NCBI GenBank assembly: GCA_011037195.1
Contig: JAAEAF010003353.1
Location: 26,259-90,258, forward strand
DNA from: Triatoma infestans
Taxonomy: Eukaryota; Arthropoda; Insecta; Hemiptera; Reduviidae
Direction: 5' to 3'
DNA: 64,000 bases
Of the stretch, positions 1 through 10,339 are shown piece after piece. The position numbers and the translations under genes are program-made. Every line of letters begins with the position of its first letter. The first letter of the stretch is position 1. The notes beneath the pieces are model-generated. The model saw only the letters and a program-made list of their open reading frames with translations, was not told the DNA's origin and made no database searches.

Positions 1-109
1 TAATCAGTCTACGTGCTGCTACCACCGCATCTGTCACGAAGGTGTTTTTTTTTTTAGTTTTGCGAAATTTCACTGTAACAGTTCCAACAATTCTCTTTAA
101 GCGGCCCCC

Positions 110-220
110 CATACAATCAATATTATTGTCAATACCTTTTGTTGTCAATATTTCATTCAATATATTGAAAATGACTTAACACGGTCAATAAATATCCAAT
201 CAATATTTAAAGGTGAAAAG
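110..220. repeat. Cluster of TTGTCAATATT-type motifs (left)
   Basis: Five partly palindromic copies of (TG)TCAATA / CAATATTG lie in about 100 bp, with a similar cluster at 1015..1165. The two may be the ends of one decayed element interrupted by the family A repeat between them, but I could not align them as clean terminal repeats. The bases before (1..109) show no gene. Confidence 0.35.
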
Positions 221-569
221 CTGTAAAGATTTGTGTGTGTGTGTGTGTGAAGTTTCTGCTAAAAAATGAAAAATTAGGAAAAAAAAACGTGTATTGCTAT
301 TATTTTGACACATGTGGATGCGAAAAAAGTAGAAGAAAAGACTTTGGGTAAAATAATGGATATCAAAAAGAAAAAAAAAAGTTCAATCACCCAAATCTTT
401 TATACAATATATTAGGCAAAAGAAACCTGATGATTATAAAAATTACTTTAGGATGAATAGCGTAAAGATATGAACAGTTGATACATATGATAGTTGTTGT
501 GGTGGTTGGTTCCGCAGAGCTGGAAAGCATCAGAGACATTTTCCATGGTAGCCTGCTTCGTTTTGTGGT

Positions 570-607
570 CATCAACCGGTTTCGGGCGTTTGGCCATCTT
601 CAGGATG
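570..607 (-). ncRNA. Hammerhead-like motif on the Dfd sense strand (family A, copy 1)
   Basis: On the minus strand: CATC (607..604), CTGAAGA (603..597), T, stem II with one mismatch (595..584), GAAA (583..580), CCGGTT (579..574), GATG (573..570). The core is complete. Stem II has a C-C mismatch and the cleavage triplet is GTT rather than GTC, so activity may be weak. It would be transcribed within Dfd intron 1. Confidence 0.6.
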
Positions 608-696
608 CGTTTGTCAGACTCTGTGTTTATACCCTCTGTGTTTATACACTGAATTTGCTCTGTGCAAGTCTGTGTTATCACACTGTCTGACAAACG

Positions 697-734
697 CATC
701 CTGAAGATGGGCGAACGCCCGAAACCGGTCGATG
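697..734 (+). ncRNA. Hammerhead ribozyme motif, type I (family A, copy 1)
   Basis: Stem I CATC (697..700) pairs with GATG (731..734). The core CTGAAGA is at 701..707, one extra T at 708, stem II GGGC/GCCC (709..712 and 717..720) with loop GAAC, GAAA at 721..724, and the palindromic stem III/triplet CCGGTC at 725..730. Predicted cleavage is after C730. All conserved core bases (CUGANGA, GAAA, UH) are present. The extra base before stem II and the two-base-pair stem III are departures from the textbook form. A short self-complementary stem III is known in Penelope-like and retrozyme hammerheads, which act as dimers. Confidence 0.75.
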
Positions 735-1014
735 ACCACAAAATGAAGCAGGCTACCGCGGAAAATGTCTTTAATACATTTGATAGTTCATTTTTTTCTT
801 ATCTCTTTTGGAATATAGATCTGATGATGTATTCCACAGTTCTGGCAATTTTCTGTATGTGTATATAAAGTTTTTCAATATTTCCCCTTTATTTTCCTCT
901 TTATTCACCGAGTCGGGCGATAATGGCGAAGATGCATTTTTCGGCCATGGTTACAGATGAACTAACCACAAGATTGTCAACCACGCGCAAGAACGATCAA
1001 TATGACTAGCTCCG

Positions 1015-1165
1015 CCTAAAATATTGACAAGTATTTTCAGGACCCCCGAAAATCCGTCAATATATTGACAGTATACCACCGAGATTGCCCACATACGGCC
1101 AATAATATTTTGTCAATATTTGTATCAATATCTGAAATGTTGACAATGTTATTGATCGTTAACTT
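1015..1165. repeat. Cluster of TTGTCAATATT-type motifs (right)
   Basis: Six TTGACA/TCAATAT motifs, including the palindrome TCAATATATTGA, mirror the cluster at 110..220. The DNA between this cluster and 1911 is AT-rich without coding signal; part of it (about 1180..1320) resembles pieces of the GT-containing dispersed repeat. Confidence 0.35.
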
Positions 1166-1911
1166 TGTATACTATCCTCATAGTTATATACCTATCACTT
1201 TTATTTGAAACATTTTCCCGGTGGAGGGGGGGATTGATTTTTTGGGGGGGTTTCTACCATTTATACAATATTAATATACTTTAGAAGCATTGCTAGACTT
1301 TCAAATATGAAGAAAATCAGGCAACCCGGAGTGTACTTTACAGGTTTTTGAGTTTGTTTTTGTTTTGGAATTATCTCTAATATAGCTAAAACGATGTTCT
1401 TTATATTAGGAAACCTCACTGATCACAGATGTAAACCTATCACTTTTGTTTTATATATTTTCCTTCTTTAAAAATATTCGCTTCCCTACTAACTAGGTTT
1501 TAACTTTGCTTGAGATTGTCCCTTAATTCAGATTGTCCCTTGTCCAGCCCCACTACATCCCCTACATTCATTTCAGCAAAATGTGCAAAATATTAAATTT
1601 AAAGATTTGTCATTTTATATTTAACTGTATGTAACTAGAAGTAAGAGAAAGTTGAGCGAATGTTACATTCTTAGATTCGTTTTTCAAACGAATCTGTCAA
1701 TGCAAATTAAAGCTAAAGCATAAACGAAACGTGAATTGAAATAAAATGTGTAATATCGTTCATTAATGCATATGACATGCAATAGGGATATCTATATGAA
1801 ATAGTAGGGCTGGTCAGGGATATATTAATACCTTAATTTAAAATTTAAATGTTGAATAGCCGATAGAACAATATTTTGACTGGGTCTCTTAGGAACTTTA
1901 ATAATTATATA

Positions 1912-3488
1912 CACTCACCGGCAAAAAAAATTCCGGCCACTTAAAAAAATTACATTTAATAAATAATATAATATTGTCTGTTCTGTTTTCACCACTTATT
2001 TTGTTTTGGCAATTAATAGTTAACATTTTTAGAGTAAATTGGACTTTGTTCATTACACTTGTGGTATTAAAAAAAATTAAATAAATCAATAAATATTTAC
2101 TAGTTTGTGTTCATTTATTATCAATTTGTTTATTTTTGTTCAGTTCGAATTCATTTTTACCTGCTTTAACTTCGCTTTAGCTTGTCCCTTGACTAAAAAA
2201 ATTAAAATAAAAAATTTGAATTTTACAATGCCCCTTAGTGCTGAGGATATCGCACGTGCTGTAGCACTTATTGACGGCCGCTCCATCAGATATGCAGCTA
2301 TAGGTGTTCCCTACCAAACGTTGCAGGATGCAGTGCAGCGTTACAGAGAAACCAGGCTCATACTCAAGAAGCCCAGGCTCAGCGCATCCAAGGACTATTA
2401 AACTGCGGGACGACCGTTTTTGACACTGACAATTTTACGAAATCCGTCATCTGACAGCCGTTGAAGTAGTTCATCGCCTTCAAGAAGTTCGAAGTGTTCA
2501 CATTTCTGAGTGAACAGCTCGAAGAAGATTGAATGCGCAAGTTTTGATGGCTTTTCGCCCCCACAAGAGGGCCAGAATAAACCAGGAAGCACTGAATTTC
2601 TCGCCTTGTATTTGCTCGGCAATGCGTCAATTGGTCTATGGAACAGTGGGCAAGTGTATTGTTTACTGACGACTTCCGATTTGCCTGAAGGGCTCTTCTA
2701 GTCGGCCGTGAACGACTGTGGAGGACAGAAGACGTGGGAGATTTGCACAATGCAATTTTGTTCTCATTAGGCGTTTCCAACGAGGCTCACTGGTGATTTG
2801 GGCGGGTTATCAGTTTACAGAGACGTACAAAGTTAGTGATCTGTTTGAGAAGGTTCCGTGACTGCTGCTCGGTATATGGCGGATATGCAGCAAGTACATG
2901 TGGTCTCTATAATGCCGAACATAGGTGAGGATTTTGTGCTAATGGATAACAACGCTCGTCCACATATAGCCTACATAGTGCAGGCCTACTTAATAACCAC
3001 AATATTGACTTCCTAACTGGTCTGCCCGTTCCCCTGACCTAAATCTCATAGAGCATCTGTGGGATATGCTTGGAAGACGGATAAGAGATCGCAGAGTCCT
3101 TCCTGGGCATCAGGAGCTAGTAAAAACACTTCAAGGCGAATGGTTTCTAATCTCACAAAAAGAAATTTCCCGCTTGATTCAGAGCTGTACCGAGACGCGT
3201 AGAAGCTGTGATAAAGGCAACAGGAGGTAATAATCGGTATTAGCACCATTCCACCAAAAAAATAATGTAAAATTTAAAAAAAAAAGAAGTAAATAATATT
3301 TTCCAGATTCACTCTTTTTTTAATTAATCACTTTAAATTTCCTATATAATACTTTTTATTTGTTTTATTTTAAAAATCAGTTAACCTAGAAATGTTATGA
3401 ACGATAAAAAAAGTATTAAAAAATTGAAAGAACTATACATAGAAATAGTAAATTTTTCAAATGGCTGGAATTTCTTGCCCGGTGAATG
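1912..3488 (+). mobile_element. Tc1-type DNA transposon, decayed
   Basis: Terminal inverted repeats starting CACTCACCGGCAAAAAAAAT (left) and, complemented, CATTCACCGGGCAAGAAATT (right) are flanked by TA at 1910..1911 and 3489..3490. Length 1577 bp. Inside, on the plus strand, lie pieces of a Tc1-type transposase in several frames: an N-terminal helix-turn-helix region at about 2228..2401, DNNARPH (second catalytic Asp about 2945), and SPDLN-IEHLWDMLGRRIRDR around 3035..3085. Multiple stops and frameshifts mean it is dead. Confidence 0.85.
2228..3235 (+). pseudogene. Tc1-like transposase pseudogene
   Basis: The N-terminal piece MPLSAEDIARAVALIDGRS matches the paired-like helix-turn-helix of Tc1 transposases. 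Later frames give a TDDFRF-like first Asp region near 2660, DNNARPH near 2945 and SPDLNLIEHLWD near 3035 (Glu as third catalytic residue, DDE type). At least three reading-frame breaks separate these blocks. Family role: cut-and-paste transposition into TA. Confidence 0.8.
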
Positions 3489-4920
3489 TATTTATAAACA
3501 AACATAAAATCTGGGGTTGAAAAACAAACATAAGCACAGAGGCACAGAAATTTCTCTTACCATTTTTTCAAATTCTCAAATGACAAATTTTCTCAGGTAT
3601 AGGTATTTTTACTACCTATTTAGCAATTTGTATGGAACTACGTATTATTATTATGCTTTTGGTGGAATCGTAAAAAATTATTGAAATGGCATTTTCAGAG
3701 ACGTCCACTACTGCCTTAGATTTCTAAGAAGGCTTTTTATGTACTATATAAAAATTATAGGCACGTAATTTTAAGTCGATTTTAAAGGAAACATTTGGAA
3801 AAATGGCTAAAATGAAATTTCAAAAACTGGGCGTAAGAATCAATAAAGCCCATATTTCCACTTCCTGTCGGCAATCTTTCATTTTTTTTTTTTTTTTTTT
3901 TTCTTGTCCGTGATATATATTCAAACCAATCTCAATTTTCTTTCAGATGGTGTTTTTTTTTTTTTTTTTTTTTATTCATTTATTCCAAATTCTATTACTT
4001 CCAATTTTTTCCACTTTCATTTATATTATTACTTTTATATTATTTAATATATATTATATTATAATTATTATTTTAATATTATATATATTATATTATTATT
4101 ATTACTATTTATTATATAATAGATATTATTATACTTTATATTATTTATTTATTACTTTTCTAATATTTAGCATTTATTTTTATTATAAGAGCTTGTTTTA
4201 ATATATTTAAAATATGACAAAACCACTTTTTAATTAGATTTACAAACAAGTACAATCATGCTCAAAGGCATCTTAGAAATCGCGAGAAATGAACATCCTG
4301 GAAATGCCACTTGTATGTCAGAAATAACAGATTGAAAAGTTTTTTTTTTTACATTTTACAACTATAAGATATGCGATTGTGTCAAAATTTTCGAAATTAA
4401 GAGAGAGACCCTCTATTTTGAAGGCTGTGTGTGTGTGTATGTGTATGAACAAAATATATCAAAAATGAAAAATATCCCAGGTAGATCAAACTTGGATATT
4501 CTGTTTAGGTACGAATCACTTGCATCTGATTTTTTTTGGGGGTAAAAATTAAACGTAAAATAGGACTTTTGTGAACAGTTTTCTCAGCTTTTCGTAATTT
4601 TCTCAGAAATGGTTTCAAAAATTTTTTGAGGAAAATTGAATTTTTGGGGGAAGTTCTGAGGGGGAAGTGGGGGAAACAATGACGTTAAGATTTTTTTTTT
4701 TCTAAAATGCCACCATTTAAATATACAATATGTACAGTTCTACCACCTTTATAAAATAATATTTAATGTACATTGAATAATGCAAACGCTATGAATTTTT
4801 AATTTTGAAGAAAAACCGAAAGTGTAATTTTACAGAATTGGTTTCTTCTGAGTTTTTTTTGGATTTTTTTTTTTCCGGAAATGGTTCCAACTGTTTTATT
4901 TTAAACTTATTTATTAAATA
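3489..4920. other. AT-rich intron DNA with a dispersed-repeat fragment
   Basis: No gene is visible. 3880..4200 is low complexity: a T-rich run then an almost pure A/T stretch. About 4365..4910 resembles the GT-containing dispersed repeat (GTGTGTGTGTATGTGTATGA followed by the 'gatattctgtttagg' block). Confidence 0.6.
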
Positions 4921-5212
4921 TCCGGTATTTTATCCGTCGTAGCATGCATGACCGGTTTTCGGATTTTCATCTATCTTCAAAACAAATTCATTCAAGTATG
5001 TGTAGAGAGTTCACTTCAACGAAATATATGGTTGATATATATATACAAACCAACAAATGTGTGTCTAACAGAAATAATTTGTTGAAGTGAACTCTCTACA
5101 CATATTCGGTGAATTTGCACTGACGATAGATGGAAATCCGAAACCGGTCAGGAACCAAAACCAATATGAATGCTATGACGGATAAAATATCAGATTGTTA
5201 TCCAGCATTGCA
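4921..5212. mobile_element. Family B palindromic hammerhead repeat, copy 1 (in Dfd intron)
   Basis: Inverted arms (left 4921..5035, right 5085..5212) share TATTTTATCCGTCGTAGCAT and the GTAGAGAGTTCACTTCAAC block, with a short TA-rich centre. The right arm carries a hammerhead core on the plus strand. The corresponding left-arm core (minus strand) is degraded (TTGAAGA; an extra A in GAAAA). Related copies are at 10340, 17440 and 60785. Confidence 0.8.
5114..5155 (+). ncRNA. Hammerhead ribozyme motif (family B, copy 1)
   Basis: CTGACGA at 5120..5126, a weakened stem II (GAT GGAA ATC, 5129..5138), GAAA at 5140..5143, CCGGTC at 5144..5149, then AGGAAC. Conserved core bases are complete. Stem II is only three base pairs and stem I is imperfect, so activity is doubtful. 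Confidence 0.55.
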
Positions 5213-7111
5213 GACCTATCCACATATTTTAAGTATTTAACAAAATAATATATTCAAGAATACTTAGCAAGAAGAATAATGTTTAATAATAATGTATTAT
5301 GTATCTTATTTATACACACACACATATATATATGCAAGATTAATTTGTTTTTTTATTCAAGATAAACAAGAAATTTGATTTATTCTATTAAATTTGTGAT
5401 TTTGTTTTCTTTTTTTTTGAATTGGAAGAAATCAAAATTTATGTTCAATAAAACTATCAAAATTAATCGATTAATAAAAACCATTGATTCGTTTTTATAA
5501 ATTTAAATAATGTATTTATACCTTTTAATATTTAGCTTTAGGTTTAGATTTCTAAAATACGAACGCATAAGTTTAAAAATCTGTGTTTAGTGATTTTAGA
5601 TTTGACAAAATGAATAGTATATAGTTCATTAAATATTAAAATAAGATATAGATCAAAGATAGCTGTTGTTTTCACACTAAACAGGTTATTTCAATTTTAT
5701 TATCAATTAAAATAAATAAAAAAAAATTAATTATTGGTGCTTATTTAACTATAAAATGTTATTATGAGGCTTAATTTAATGTAGATAGGGAAAATAACGA
5801 TCACTATGAAATCTCGAAATCATTAATTCACATTAAATAGTAGTAATTATATTTTAGATAAGTCAATTTGACTTATCTAAGTTTTATTGGTCTAAACCAT
5901 TAAATTGAAAAAATTCACAAAGATAAAGAAAATACATATATATATGTTTGTAATAAAAAAAAAAAAATGGCTACCCCCAATTTGCTTAAATGAATATGTT
6001 CTTGTTTACAATTAATCATTATTAATCCACAAGTTTTCTAAATTAAGAACTACATTATCTTGTATTGAATTAAATTACTTAATGAAGAAGGAACAATTAA
6101 TATTATTTAGTGAATTTTTAGAACTTATAAAGCGATATCTTTTAAATGTTTTATTTATATCTGTTGATTATTTATTTACTATTGCAGTTGATACTTCCTT
6201 TTTTTTCCCCACCATAGAAGAAATCCTTGTAATAAAAAAATGATAAATTTTAAAAAACCGAAAAATCAAATCATGAATTTTATAATTAAAAGGAAAATCA
6301 CCAAATTTTAAGGACACTGTCGGGAGATTTGTTAAATTTAAGAATTAAAAAAACTAATAAGTAAGAAGGAAACACAAGTACTCAACATTTAAGCAGTAGT
6401 TTTAAAAACATGACTCTCTCCAAAAAAGTTAGAACCTTCATGTCACATAATTTATAATATACCAAGTCGATACGTGAGCTAAATTTGACTGAGGAACAAT
6501 TTTAATTTAGTGCAATTATCTATTCAGGGAACTTTTTTCCCAAAAGAGTACTTAATATTTTTTTTTTAATCAGCTACATTCATGAGTATAAAAGATTGTA
6601 ATTTTTTAATATGATAATTGAAGTCAGAGGTGTCAAACTGGTATAAAAAAAAATTAAACCCAATACTTCAAATATTTGGAAATTGAACATACCATGACAC
6701 TAAAAAATGTATGATATATTACACAAATAACATCTACCTATAATTTTGGAATAAATAGAAAATAATCCAAAATTTCAGAAAAAGGAATTCGGACTCAAAA
6801 TAACTTTTATTAATTTGTTGAAATCAACAACTCAAATTATCTAACAAAATTTTAAAGTAATAAAATAAATAATTTATTAATAGAAATATGAATTTAAAAA
6901 ATGTTAATAAATCGGTTGACATTACGTAACAATAAAAAAAAATTAGCACCAAATGGTTAATGGAGTCTTCTAAAAAAAAAAACACTAAGAATGGTTATCG
7001 GATAATAGAAATAGTGAATAATTATTGTGTTAATAATTGCAATAGTTACGAGTGTGACGACCAACTTAAACAAGTTTGATAGCCCTGTATTAAAGAAAAT
7101 GATATTAGGAA
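5213..7111. other. Element-poor intron DNA next to Dfd exon 1
   Basis: AT-rich, no open frame of interest, no terminal repeats, SINE or LINE signature. Only the 27-bp palindrome at 5854..5880 stands out. With 7751..9205 it forms an element-free island around the exon. Confidence 0.5.
5854..5880. repeat. Perfect 27-bp palindrome in Dfd intron 1
   Basis: Arms TTAGATAAGTCAA (5854..5866) and its exact complement (5868..5880) are separated by one base. Each arm contains a GATAAG motif. It lies in the element-poor part of the intron, about 1.2 kb inside the splice donor. It could be a dimeric factor site or chance; nothing else marks it. Confidence 0.7.
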
Positions 7112-7119
7112 CTATTTAC

Positions 7120-7750
7120 CTGCTCCAGCCACATGTATTTTCCTCATCCATGGATAGATTACTCGATCACCAGACTCGGAACTTTCGTCTATTGTAAGTG
7201 GTGAACTGTTGTCATCCATCAGTAGTAACTCATCTTCGTCTAAGGTATCATGATCAGAATCATCTGGACCTTGTAGGTGTTGTCCCTGGCCAGGTGATGA
7301 AGATTTTGGACTGTCTTCGTGTGTTTGAGATGGACACGGTGCTTGTAACAATGTTGGAGGCGGTGGTGGTTGACCATCAGCTGTTGTTGGTAAACCATGC
7401 ACATCTTGGCTAGTGATTGGATAATACTGATAATTAGAACTATACTGATGATGGCTGAGATATTGATGCTGTTGTGAGGCAGCATGGTGAGGTTGTGTAG
7501 AGGCATGATGGTGTTGTGTAGGCTGTTGTGGACCATATGCAGATGGACCATAATTGGGGGCGGCTCCATTTGGCGGTGCAGCTGCTGCCGCCGTTGGATG
7601 GTGTACATGATGATGATGGTGATGATGATGCCCAAAGAAATCCGATGTAATATAGTTGCTTTGTGAATATTCCTCTGTTGGCGGAAACTTTGGATCTACC
7701 AGGACGGCCTGGTGGTGGTACGAGGGGCTGTTCATCAGGAACGAGCTCAT
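7120..7750 (-). CDS. Dfd: Deformed (Hox4) homeobox protein, first coding exon
   Basis: ATG at 7750..7748 opens 210 complete codons plus one base and ends at a splice donor (GCAG|GTAAAT; intron begins at 7119), so the exon ends in phase 1. The protein begins MSSFLMNSPSY, has DPKFPPTEEYSQSNYI at residues 19-34, eight histidines at 41-48, His/Gln/Tyr-rich and Pro-rich low-complexity segments, an acidic stretch (DEDELLLMDD), and the hexapeptide YPWM at 199-202 followed by RKIHVAG. MSSFL, DPKFPP and YPWM(K/R)KIHVAG are hallmarks of arthropod Dfd. YPWM is the contact site for the cofactor Extradenticle. The homeobox exon is not in the window, as expected from the intron that usually follows the hexapeptide. 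Function by family: a nuclear transcription factor that specifies gnathal (mandibular/maxillary) identity. The ATG is the first in-frame start. Reading on past 7120 only adds a Gly-Lys from the intron. Confidence 0.95.
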
Positions 7751-8210
7751 CGCGGCTGTTACATGTCCGGGCTAAACTGAACACCGTACGGCCTCGCCTC
7801 TCAGCCACGCCTCTACAACTCTCTCCTAAATCCCCACTATTCTAGTGAAAGGCCAATCAGAATGCCAGACGCCACACCACCATGATGGATCGCGCAACTC
7901 CCTCTCCATAACGTTCCTACACACCGACTACCAACTCCCACCACTTATACTATACTCACCACGCGGCTGGCAGTTGTTTAGCTCCCGCTCTGGATTAAGG
8001 CGATGATACCACCACCCTTAGAACGATTGTTTTCCTCTATCCTTCTCACTTGCACACCTACTCATTCTGTATATACTACACACATATATATACAAACACA
8101 CTCACACAAAGCACTCCCAATTGAAACTACCAAACCTACCCTTGTCCCCGCTCTATTTACTATACCCAGTTCTCTTTCTATGGTCGATACCAGTTAGCAT
8201 GTCTCCCCGC
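7751..8210 (-). promoter_or_regulatory. Dfd: Dfd 5' leader and proximal promoter region
   Basis: This stretch upstream of the Dfd ATG is much richer in G+C than its surroundings. On the Dfd strand it contains TTCAGTTT, a match to the arthropod initiator, at 7781..7774, and a CCAAT-type box (ATTGG; CCAAT on plus at 7853..7857). A start-stop pair ATG-TAA lies at 7764..7759. No convincing TATA box is placed relative to the initiator. The transcription start cannot be fixed from sequence. If the initiator match were used, the leader would be only about 28 nt. Confidence 0.5.
7759..7764 (-). promoter_or_regulatory. Minimal upstream ORF (ATG-TAA start-stop)
   Basis: On the minus strand ATG is followed at once by TAA, nine bases before the Dfd start codon at 7750. 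If it lies in the mRNA leader it would be a start-stop element, a type known to stall or re-initiate ribosomes. Whether it is in the leader depends on the unmapped transcription start. Confidence 0.4.
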
Positions 8211-9205
8211 CTAACAAATATCGTTAAAATAAACTTATACTTGGGCCATAACCAACACTAAATTTAGACATTATAAACAATGTCTGACACATTTAAAAAA
8301 AAAAAAAAATCGATATATTAAGAATAATTCAATAATTTGTAATATTTTTATTTTTTTTCACTATCTGACTTTATACATAATGAACACTTAAAAGATCTAA
8401 TTTAGTGTAATTGTTTTCTAGGCACAGTTTTACAACAGCTAACTGATTTATTGTTGGCGCCCTTCAGTATTCATGGTCAGACAAATTAATTACTACACCA
8501 CCCTAACACTTCACGGCCTACTTAAATCGTCTCATCCTAACAACAACTTTTATAGTACAATAATTGTTACCACATCTACTATTTTATAGTTTATCTCTTT
8601 TTATTTATTTATTTTTAATTAATTACTATACTTATTTTTAATTAAGGATATTTAATTTTATCTAAAAATTTGGAATTAATGTTTTATTTTTTCTTCCAAT
8701 TAATCTCATTTTAAGATACATTAAAATTTTGAAGTGTCTTATTTGGGAGATACCTTTACAATCAAAAATCATGTTTTCAACCTCACAACTTATCAATTTA
8801 ATCTTCTCCCCTAATGATCTTCCCCTAATGATTTTTTTTTTTTAACTTTTTAATTGTTTATTACATTTTTTATTTTTTGAAGTTGTGGAATCACATATTC
8901 TGAAAATATTATAAAAGCAATGTTTTTTTTATCTACTTTAAATGTTAAATATAGTAATGAAAACCTGGAATATAATTGATATAATTTGGTATTCACGTAT
9001 ATTGGTAGTATTTACTAATTTAAAAGTGTGCAAATATACTACTTAGACGACATAGATTTAGAGGTAAAAACTGAATTTGATTTAAAAAAAATATTATTAA
9101 ATTTATAACTTCCAATCATAAACATATGCAAATGAGCTCAAGTAAGTATAATATCAATTATTTGTTTCCTTATCAAACTTTAATAACAAATAACTAACAA
9201 TACAG
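8211..9205. other. Dfd upstream flank, no gene seen
   Basis: AT-rich single-copy-looking DNA with homopolymer runs. No open frame, tRNA box or terminal repeat was recognised up to the first SINE. Confidence 0.5.
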
Positions 9206-9430
9206 GAGAGGAACGGATTAGCTCAGTGATAGCGCGTTGGATTAGAAACGGGGAGCTTCCCGGTTCAATCCTAGAAGCTTAAAAAGGGAGTCTCTTATAA
9301 GCTTGCTTTACATTGATGGACAGTGTTATCTATAACGAGAGAAAAGCCACTGGCGAGCAGTGCACTGAGAAGGCTTCGGAAGCTAATAACCATAGATGTT
9401 GACGTGCTTTAAATTAAACAAAACAAACAA
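9206..9430 (+). mobile_element. tRNA-derived SINE, copy 1
   Basis: Polymerase III A box TAGCTCAGTGATAGCG at 9219..9234 and B box GGTTCAATCC at 9262..9271 head a body shared with seven other copies (GGACAGTG-TTGTCTGTAACGAG, CAGTGCACTGAGAAGGCT, CCATAGATGTTGACG), ending in an A-rich tail. The middle of the body (TCTTCCTAGGAGCC) is altered in this copy. It is not a functional tRNA gene. Confidence 0.85.
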
Positions 9431-9600
9431 TACAAAAATCAAAAATTAAAATGTTTGTTCAATCCAATTAAACTTTTGCTATAAACATTAACGCCATAAG
9501 ATTTAATTTTATTGGATAATATTAGAATAAATTTATAGAATATTTTTTTTATGTTTTTGAAGTGATTTCAAGATGACTAATTTATAATAATAATAACAAT

Positions 9601-9870
9601 AAGGGAAGGGAATAGCTAAGTGGTTAGCTATTGAGTGGTACTCAACTCCCACGCGGGAGACCCGCGTTCGAGTCCAGCTGTGCTACCCTTAGATTTTTTC
9701 TTCCTAGAAGCCTCTACAGCTCACTGTCCGGTGATGGACAGTGATGATTGTAACCAGAGAACACCGTCTGGAGGCCGGCAGAGCACTGACAAGGGCGTCA
9801 GTGACCATAGATGTTGATGCGCCTTAAATTAAAAAAAAATAATAATAATAATAATGATAATAATAACAAA
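9601..9870 (+). mobile_element. tRNA-derived SINE, copy 2
   Basis: A box TAGCTAAGTGGTTAGC near 9613 and a perfect B box GTTCGAGTCC at 9666..9675, then the common body with TAGATTTTTTCTTCCTAG and the 3' end GCGCCTTAAATT followed by (A)n and (ATA)n. This and the 28-kb copy are the fullest in the window. Confidence 0.9.
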
Positions 9871-10339
9871 AAGTAATATATACCTGACTCTCTTTTCGTT
9901 TATATGCTTATTAATCGAAACTATTAAAAATGTATATTTAAAATGATTTTGTTTATGATATTTTAATTTTGTTGAAGTGATGATATCCTCTTTGAAAATG
10001 TTCACCCTGCCCTACCAATTGATTAATTATTTCTGAAATTCCTAGTGATTCCATAATATCTATAAAATCCTGCCGCTTGAAAATTACGTTATGAAACTAA
10101 CTCGAAAATACTAACGCAACTCACTGCTTAGCAGACATTCTAATTTTAATCATTTCCATTTATTTTATTTATTTATTTATTTATTTATTCATTTATCTTT
10201 ACTTCCTCTTATTATTACAAGTGGTAGTACTACGATCGCATCAAATTTTAGATAATGATTAGTGAATTTGCGTAATAAATGACTGTGTTCTAGGTCTTTG
10301 TGTATCAAGACTTATATGTGAATGGTTCCCCAATGCTGG
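9871..10339. other. No gene seen
   Basis: AT-rich DNA with a (TTTA)n microsatellite at about 10160..10190. Confidence 0.5.

Larger units (their letters stand above)
492..775. mobile_element. Family A palindromic hammerhead repeat, copy 1 (in Dfd intron)
   Basis: Two inverted arms meet near 640..660. The left arm starts TTGTTGTGGTGGTTGGTTCC and runs to about 640; the right arm runs from about 650 to 775 and lacks the terminal 40 bp. Each arm contains a hammerhead ribozyme core reading outward: plus strand 697..734, minus strand 607..570. No protein is encoded. Short open frames here are translations of the repeat. Seven more copies or fragments occur in the window. Confidence 0.85.
1..7119 (-). 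other. Dfd: Dfd intron 1 (partial, 5' portion)
   Basis: Starts with the GT donor at 7119..7118 and runs off the left edge without a homeobox exon, so intron 1 is longer than 7.1 kb. It carries a Tc1-like remnant, two hammerhead-bearing palindromic repeats and a piece of the GT-containing dispersed repeat. The part nearest the exon (5213..7117) holds no recognisable mobile element, only AT-rich DNA and a 27-bp palindrome. Confidence 0.85.

Noticed and set aside
3947..4201. 84-codon Phe/Ile/Tyr-rich frame
   Set aside because: A translation of a T-run followed by A/T-only sequence; low complexity.
7198..7845. Open frames overlapping Dfd exon 1 on both strands
   Set aside because: They are shadows of the CAT/CAG-rich Dfd exon in other frames; no domains, and the Dfd frame has clear family motifs and a splice donor.
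9206..9280. Possible tRNA gene (A and B boxes)
   Set aside because: The boxes head a repeated 230-bp body with an A tail found eight times on both strands, and the acceptor stem does not close. It is a SINE.
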